Part shown: positions 57,845-64,000 of the stretch, piece after piece
Layout: the number at the start of each line of letters is the position of its first letter
Numbering within the stretch: the first letter of the stretch is position 1
Source: Chlamydomonas sphaeroides
Taxonomy: Eukaryota; Chlorophyta; Chlorophyceae; Chlamydomonadales; Chlamydomonadaceae
Reading direction: 5' to 3'
NCBI GenBank assembly: GCA_001662425.1
Contig: BDDC01000041.1
Coordinates: forward strand, 1,458-65,457
DNA: 64,000 nucleotides
Notes under the pieces: generated by a model
Database searches by the model: none
What the model was told of the DNA's origin: nothing
Seen by the model: the letters and a program-made list of their open reading frames with translations, nothing else
Program-made: the position numbers and the translations under genes

Positions 57845-60342
57845 ATGCAGCGCTGCATACTCACTTCGCGACCACCCATCCCATCGCGACTTGCAACTTG
57901 CGCCAGGAGGCATGCGACACGCTCCCAGGCAGCCGCAGTAGTTGCCGACAATGCACCTTCCACGTCCAGCCGGACCGAGGCGAAGGAGGCGCTCATGAAA
58001 CTGGTCGAGTTCACCAATCGCGGCCTGGGCGTGCGCACCTTCCAGCGCGGGCTCATAGAGGAGGCCCAGGTGGGGCATGGGAGCGCAGCACAGCGCGCGT
58101 CGTCGCCCACTAACCCTAGGACGCGTGGCGAGGGCACCACCTGCCGCGACGCTCTTGGCCGAGCTGAGGCCCAGGTCCCCTGAGCCAGCCGCGACAGCCG
58201 CCGGGGTCGCGCATGTAGCAGTCACGTGTCTCAGGTCGTGCGGAGCGGCTTGTGGCGCCCAAGGGCCGCCAGCCGAAGTGCCTCGGGCTACCTCGTGAGC
58301 CCCTGCCAGCCTATCCCGCGCCGACCTTGCCCGGCGCCGCCAATCACCCCACACGCCGCAGGTGGCCGTGGAGTCGTTCCAGGGAGAGGAGCTGGACTAC
58401 GAGCTGCTGGCCGGCAAGTGGCGCCTGCTGTACACCACCGCCAACGACGTGTAAGGGCGCAGCAGGGCGCGCGCCGGCGCGGCTGCTGCTCGGGGGCAGG
58501 GGGCTCGTGCCGGGCCGGGCCGCACGCATCGGAGGCCACGCACGGTAGCTCTTCTGCGTGTCGATCTACCTCACGCCATCCCACCCACCCTCCTGACAGG
58601 CTGCCCATCCTGGAGCTGGAGTACAGGCTCAGCCCGGGGCCCTTCAGCGGCCTGTTCGGGCTGCCCAAGCCCCTGGAGGTGCGGGGCGACAGGCGCCGTG
58701 TGCTGCGGAGCCGCGGCCCCGGCTGAAACCCTGCCGAACGCCGGCGCCAGATTCAAGGGCTGCCCGTGTGCCTGTGGCCTTAGTCTATGCTGTTGCTAAT
58801 CCGCCATGCTGGCCCCAGGGTGGTGGGTAAGCAACAGTTGCCGCCTGCCGTGCGGTGCTCCGGGGCGGAGGGCCCGGGCCCCAGCCCAGCGTGTCGAGTG
58901 CGTTGTCAGCTGGGTCACGTGGCCTCCACGCTTGACCTTTGTCGTCCGCCACCCATTGCTATCCCGGTGTGGCGCCAGGTGGGCAACATCTACCAGGCTT
59001 TCACCAGCCCCTCGGACGGCAAGGTGGGGCGTTGGGACGTGGCCGGGACCCGGCCGCCGGCCGCCACGCACCGGCCGCCTCGCCTGGTAGTAGGGCAGCG
59101 CCTGGCAGCTGTGGGCCCTCGACCCCCGACCCCACTGTTCTGTTGCCGTACGGCACTCCGTACGGCACTCCGTACGGCACTCGGTACGGCACTCCGTACG
59201 GCACTCCGTACGGCACTCCGCAGTACGAAACGCTGCTTTGCCGCCACTCCGCCGCCATTCCAGGTCCAGAACATCATAGAATTCAACACCGCCGCCGGCG
59301 CGGTCACGTTCACGGTCGGCGCAAGGTGCGGCAGCTGCTGCTGTGCGGCAGCGGGCCGGCACGGCCGCCCCGTCGCCTGCCTGCCCCCCTCACGTCATCT
59401 CACAGCTGCAACGATGCCCCTCTGTCTCGCCCCTCCGCTCAGGTATGACGTCCGCAGCGGCAAGCGCATCGCGCTTGTCTTTGAGGACGCGCAGGTAGGC
59501 AGCGCACAGAGATGGAGAGGGCCGATGGGGTGGGCGGTGCTGCGGCCCTGCTTCAGCGGGCCGGTGCTTGGGACCGCTTGCAGCCCCCCTGCTCTCTGCC
59601 CAGCCCCCGGCTGGAGGGTACGTGTGTACGGTGGCATAAACGGGCTCGCCGCCGGCACCGATGCCCGCGCGCTCCCGGGAGTGGGCTCAAACACGCCATG
59701 CTGGCCGGCTTCCTGCTGTACACCATTGCCGTACCCCATTGCTGTACCCCACTGCCGTACCTTAGGTGGGCCAGCTGCGCATCAGCGAGGCCACCGAGGC
59801 GCTGCTGGCGCCGGCCATGCTGCCGCGCGGCTCGCTGCAGCACCAGCTGTTGCTGGCGTTGCGGGAGTTCACGCTGCGCTTCCAGGTAGGCCGCCGCGGT
59901 GCCGGTGTTGTGCTCCCTGCAGGGTTGCCAGTCGCCTGTGGAACCATATGCCTCATAAGATAAAGAAGAGGCTACAATAGGGCCTTGCAGTCAGGGAAGG
60001 TCGGGATAGCCATATGAGATTGTGCTGACGGGGCCTCCGCCAGGCGCTCGTCGCGTTGGTGGGCCTCGGTGCCGGATTAGGCCCCCCTTGCTGCGCCATG
60101 TGGGACGGCGGGAGGTCGCTAGACAGGTGGGAGAAGGTGTGGTCTGACGCGCTGTGTGTCGTCTTGCCTGCTCCTGCCATGCCTCCCGCCAGTTCCGCAC
60201 CGCGGCGCAGCTGGCGAGCCAGGCAGTCACGCAGCGCGACAACTTTGCCGCCGGCTACCTGCTGACGTACCTGGACGACACGATGCTCATCGGGAGAGCC
60301 ATCGGGTTGGGGGGCACTTTCCTGTTTGTGCGCGAGGAGTGA
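57845..60342 (+). CDS. plastid-lipid-associated protein (PAP/fibrillin family)
   Basis: Eight exons in phase: 57845-58069, 58362-58450, 58600-58678, 58979-59023, 59264-59325, 59443-59494, 59766-59885 and 60193-60342, giving 273 residues. The first 45 residues (MQRCILTSRPPIPSRLATCA onward) are Arg/Ser/Thr/Ala-rich without acids, a good chloroplast transit peptide. Two upstream in-frame Met codons (57761, 57788) are possible but less fitting. The PAP_fibrillin domain follows: KEALMKLVEFTNRGLGV, KWRLLYTTANDV, VQNIIEFNTAAGAVTFTVGA, RYDVRSGKRIALVFEDA and the terminal TYLDDTMLIGRAIGLGGTFL-FVRE. Fibrillins are lipocalin-like proteins of plastoglobules, thylakoids or stroma that bind isoprenoids or lipids. 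The subgroup cannot be assigned from sequence alone. Confidence 0.93.
59146..59217. repeat. 12-bp minisatellite, six copies, in fibrillin intron 4
   Basis: Six head-to-tail copies of CCGTACGGCACT; the fourth has CGG in place of CCG. Each perfect unit contains the 8-base palindrome CCGTACGG. Confidence 0.95.
59725..59763. repeat. 13-bp tandem repeat abutting the 3' splice site of fibrillin intron 6
   Basis: Three copies of ATTGC(C/T)GTACCCC, the last one degenerate, run directly into the TTAG acceptor at 59762-59765 and so provide its pyrimidine-rich tract. Confidence 0.8.
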
Positions 60343-61066
60343 TGTGGTATGTGTGTGGTGTGTGTTTGCTGCGGTGTTGTGGGTAGTTAATGCAGTAGAG
60401 CGGCTTGGGGGGATAAGGTGCAGCAGCGGGACGGAGGGGCTGTCGTCTGCCAGGTGGGGGCTTCCTGGGGGCTTGCTGGGGGCCGGCGGAGGCGTTTATT
60501 GTGGAATAAGTATGAATGGGGATACACGGCGGGGGCGGTCGCCATGTGTTGCCGGTGTGGAACGGCGGGGCTGCCAGGTACCTGTGTTGGGGGCCGCGGG
60601 GGCGTGGTGGTGCAGCTGGTAGCCGGCTGTTGCGGCGCAGCGTAATGAATTGGATGGTTTCGTGCGGTGGACATCCGTTTTGGGCGATTCCATGGCCTGT
60701 GAATTGCAACGACATATGTCAACCCAGAGCGACCCAAGGGTCGTCGTGCCACGTGGCGCTTGTGACAGCGGTTCATTGGGCGCCGAAGGCGATTGCGACG
60801 ATTGTACTACTTGGGTGGGGGCAAGCATGCACGTTGAATGTGTGGAAGGCCCAAAACTTCAATGGAGTCAGCAGCTTCGGTCAGCGGGCGCGGGCCCAAG
60901 GGGGATGCCGTACGGTTGGTGCCCAGCATTGTCCTTGGGCATTGTCCCCCTTCCGAGACGACTCGTTCTTACCTTTGTACACAGTGACATAGCCCTCGAC
61001 GTTCTATAACTGCTGCAAGCTGCTGGGCCACACTTAACGTTGCTTTTGATTGACTCGCTCACAAAA
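60343..61066. other. intergenic region between fibrillin and serine decarboxylase genes
   Basis: Fibrillin 3' flank and serine decarboxylase promoter/leader. The final 150 bases are relatively AT-rich. No gene recognised. Confidence 0.45.
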
Positions 61067-63654
61067 ATGGACCCCGTCGAGCTTGCTACGTCCTGTGCTA
61101 TGCCTCCTGTGCTCAGCAAGAGCGCTGTGCCGGCCGACCCCAAGTCGGAAGGCTTCAAGCGCTCCTCGCACCTCAAGACGGAGACCCTTGATGTCGCCGC
61201 TGTGGGGCCCTACCAGGCGATGCCAGTCGCTGGCCCCGTTATCTCTCACCACAAGTCGACGGCGCTGCCGGTGGTGGAGCCGACTCAGGAGATGAGCGAG
61301 GAGGTAGGTGGCGACTGCTCTTCCGCGCCGACGCGTGTTCGATCGGTGCGCGTCTCACACCACGGTCTCCTGCGCAGGAGCGCGAGGCTCGTATTGCTGA
61401 GATGATTGGGAACTACATGAAGCGGCTGCAGGAGCGCACCTCCCACCACATGGGGTAAGCGCGCAATGGCCCTGTTGCGTCGCGGGCTTTCCCCTGCAGC
61501 GCTTTGACGCGTCTTATTGGCACCTTTAGGTACCCCTACAACCTAGACTTCGACTACGGGCTGTTGGAGGGTCTCAACAAGTTCAGCATCAACAATCTCG
61601 GCGACCCGTTCATTGAGAGCAACTACGGCGTGCACTCGCGCGAGTTCGAGGTGCGCGGCGCAGCTGCGGAGGGGTTGGCAGCTGGCGCTGACGTGGGGTT
61701 TCAAAAAGTACCCAGCGGTCCATGGGTCACCGTGACGCGGGGGCTGCCTCTGCCGGTCTTTTACGCAGGTGGGCGTGCTGAACTGGTTTGCCCGGCTGTG
61801 GGAGATTGATGAGGAGGAGTACTGGGGCTACATCACCACCTGCGGCACGGAGGGCAACCTGCACGGCATCCTGGTCGGCCGCGAGAACTTCCCGGAGGGC
61901 GTCCTGTACGCCTCGGCTGAGTCGCACTACTCAGTCTTCAAGGCCGGGCGCATGTACCGCATGCAGGCCGAGAAGGTGCGCCGCGCACCCAAGCATGATG
62001 GGATGTGGAGCCAGCTCCCTAGCCGACCCAGGCATGGGCCGCGAGCCCGCGACGCACTGACGTGGCAGCGCGCCCCTGCCGGAGGGCGCTTGTCGCCGTA
62101 AAGCAGGACGTCGCCACGGCCGCCCGATCCACATGCCGTACTCAGCACGGGCGGCCGACCCACATATTTAGCCGCCCAACCTTGCGGCCTCGACTTCGCG
62201 CCCTACCTTCTTGCCCGCGGGCGGCGGACACACATACTTGCCGACGTACCTTGATATGCCCTCTCATCGTCTATTCCTCGCTTGCTGCACGGCACCCTGC
62301 GCGCTCCAGATTTCTACCCTGCCCACCGGCGAGATCAACTACGACGAGCTGAAGGAGCGCCTGCTGGCCAACGTCGGCAAGCCCGCGGTGCTGAACCTCA
62401 ACATTGGCACCACCGTCAAGGGCGCCGTGGACGACGTGGATCGCGTGCTGGAGGTGCTCAAGGTGTGGTCGCGCAGGAGGGAGCCAGGCGAAAGGGATGG
62501 GTGGTACTCAGCTACCGATGGTCGCGGCAGCCGCAGCCAGCAGGGCCACGGTTGCGGCAGAAGGCGGGTGTTGCCACCGCTACGTGCTCTGTGGTCTACA
62601 TGTAAACGGCATGTCCACCACCACAGGAGACGGGCTACACGGAGGACAACTTTTTCATCCACTGCGACGGCGCACTGTTCGGCATGATGATGCCGTTCCT
62701 CAGCCGCGACGCGCCCATGGTCACCTTCCGCAAGCCCATCGGCTCCGTGTCGGTGTCGGGCCACAAGTTCGTGGGCGCGCCCGTGCCCTGCGGCGTCGTC
62801 ATCACCCGGTGAGCCTCGCGAGGGCTGCCCATCTGGCCCTTCAGAGTGGACACTGCGAGCCTCTCGCCGCTGGCGGCGCCACCATCCCTGCAGTCCATCG
62901 CCACCATGCACAACTGGGAACGGAGTAGCTGAGCCACACCACCGCTGCGTGCCTCCTTTGCGCAGCTTCAAGTCGGTCATGGCGCTGTCGTCGGACGTGG
63001 AGTACCTCAACTCGCGCGACGCCACCATTATGGGCAGCCGCAACGGCCACGCGCCCATCTACCTGTGGTACACGCTGACTCGCAAGGGCTACGAGGGCAT
63101 GCGCCGCGACGTTGAGCGCTGCATGCGCAACGCGCACGTCCTCAAGACGGTGAGCGCGGGGTGTGGGAAATGGTGAATGGCGGCCACTGGGTTGACTGAA
63201 GCCAAGGGGTCAGACCGTGGCATGTATCTGGATGCACTTTGAGCGAATTGAGGTGCAGCATAGCGGGTGTTATGTGCTTGGGGGCCGCAGTGGCTGGAAG
63301 GGCTGGCCAACGCGTCATGTCCCGACCGCCTTGACCCTTGCTCCACCCTCGGCCTCCTGTCGTGCCTTTCCTGCCCTCCTGCAGATGCTGGAGAGCGCGG
63401 GCATCAAGACCATGCTCAACGAGCTCTCCAACACGGTCGTGTTCGAGCGGCCCAAGGAGGAGGCCTTCGTGCGCAAGTGGCAGCTGGCGTGCGAGGGCGA
63501 CATCGCGCACGTGGTGGTCATGCCCAACATCACTGTGGAGAAGCTGGAGGACTTCGTGGCAGACTACGTGCAGAGCCGCGCCCGCGTGTCCATCTCGGCG
63601 GCGCGCCGCGTCGCGAGCGCGGCGCGCGCCGCGGAGGAGGAGTCCGACTCGTAA
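61067..63654 (+). CDS. SDC1: serine decarboxylase (PLP-dependent group II)
   Basis: Eight exons in phase: 61067-61303, 61378-61454, 61530-61650, 61769-61975, 62310-62462, 62627-62808, 62966-63149 and 63385-63654, giving 476 residues, as in plant SDC. It converts L-serine to ethanolamine, the head-group precursor for phosphatidylethanolamine and choline lipids; bacterial relatives are histidine decarboxylases. Visible features are YPYNLDFDYG, NNLGDPFIESNYGVHSREFE, GYITTCGTEGNLHGILVGRE (phosphate-binding region), YASAESHYSVFKAGRMYRM (His stacking on PLP), FIHCDGALFGMMMPF (Asp contacting the PLP nitrogen) and SVSVSGHKFVGAPVPCGVV with the PLP-binding lysine. The first 80 residues are a variable N-terminal extension. 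The tail after residue 450 (RRVASAARAAEEESDS) is an alga-specific-looking charged end. Confidence 0.95.
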
Positions 63655-64000
63655 AGCCCACGAGGCAACGGAGTGGACGTGACTGGGGGAGAGGGGTCTC
63701 GACGCGTGCGTGCGCGGCAGAAGCTAGCGGAGAGTTCGGCGGATTGGCCGGCCCCGCTGCGCGCATGCGGCCGCACGCGGGCGCACGGTGAGGGAGCGGT
63801 ATGTGACGTGCGAGCAAGGCACGGGGCAGCGGGGTGGGTGTGTTTGGGGCATCGCGGGCGCATGTCAGCAGGTGGTGCGGCATTCATGTTGAGTCTGTTA
63901 CTGCGGGATAACTCCGGACTGGGTCGTGACAGCGCCGGCGGGGTGGCGCGTGCAGCGGTGACCTTCTTATCGATGGACCAGCAGATGACTTTCTGGTCGA
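63655..64000. other. 3' flank of serine decarboxylase gene to window end
   Basis: Contains only the presumed 3' UTR; no TGTAA pentamer and no further gene were seen before the window ends. Confidence 0.45.

Noticed and set aside
1..64000. CRISPR arrays, phage or bacterial defence systems, operons
   Set aside because: No regularly spaced direct repeats with unique spacers were seen; genes are intron-rich and individually promoted, so bacterial-type systems are not expected.

Overview
The window looks like nuclear DNA of a green alga (Chlorophyta). It is very GC-rich and nearly every gene is cut by short GT-AG introns. The protein set is that of a photosynthetic, peroxisome-bearing eukaryote of ciliated ancestry: TIC20 (chloroplast import), a plastid-lipid-associated fibrillin, plant-type serine decarboxylase, PEX11 and IFT22/RABL5 (cilium). 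TGTAA pentamers, the usual chlorophycean polyadenylation signal, lie about 170-600 bases past several stop codons. Gene models were spliced by hand; reading phase was checked across every stated junction of the recognised genes, but no transcript data were available. The species cannot be named.

Layout. 1-2.1 kb: sparse, with a possible retroelement scrap. 2.1-6.9 kb (+): a 1505-residue disordered protein with a PIP box, a SUMO-interaction-like motif and a C-terminal beta-propeller-like part. 8.4-13.7 kb (-): a 14-exon membrane-anchored alpha/beta-hydrolase-like protein without the nucleophile serine. 14.1-16.8 kb (+): NADPH-cytochrome P450 reductase. 18.1-23.9 kb (-): cytoplasmic poly(A)-binding protein. 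23.9-27.8 kb: gene-poor, with two diverged copies of a repeat, one overlapping the PABP upstream region. 27.8-29.7 kb (-): ribosomal protein S2. 30.1-31.6 kb (-): IFT22, head to head with TIC20 (31.8-33.4 kb, +). 34.4-43.2 kb (-): a very large low-complexity nuclear-type protein interrupted by a 367-base assembly gap. 44.1-47.5 kb (+): a coiled-coil protein. 48.2-50.0 kb (-): a SEP15/selenoprotein-F-like ER protein that lacks the redox cysteine/selenocysteine. 50.3-52.1 kb (+): an F-box/LRR-like gene with two apparent frameshifts. 53.3-56.3 kb (+): PEX11. 57.8-60.3 kb (+): fibrillin. 61.1-63.7 kb (+): serine decarboxylase.

The genes are a normal eukaryotic mixture, not an operon. Four pairs are divergent and may share promoters: hydrolase/CPR, IFT22/TIC20 (only 194 bp), the giant protein/coiled-coil protein, and SEP15-like/F-box-like. 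Loose themes are ER function (CPR, SEP15-like), translation (PABP, RPS2) and organelle biogenesis (TIC20, PEX11, fibrillin). I found no CRISPR array, phage, plasmid or bacterial-type mobile system.
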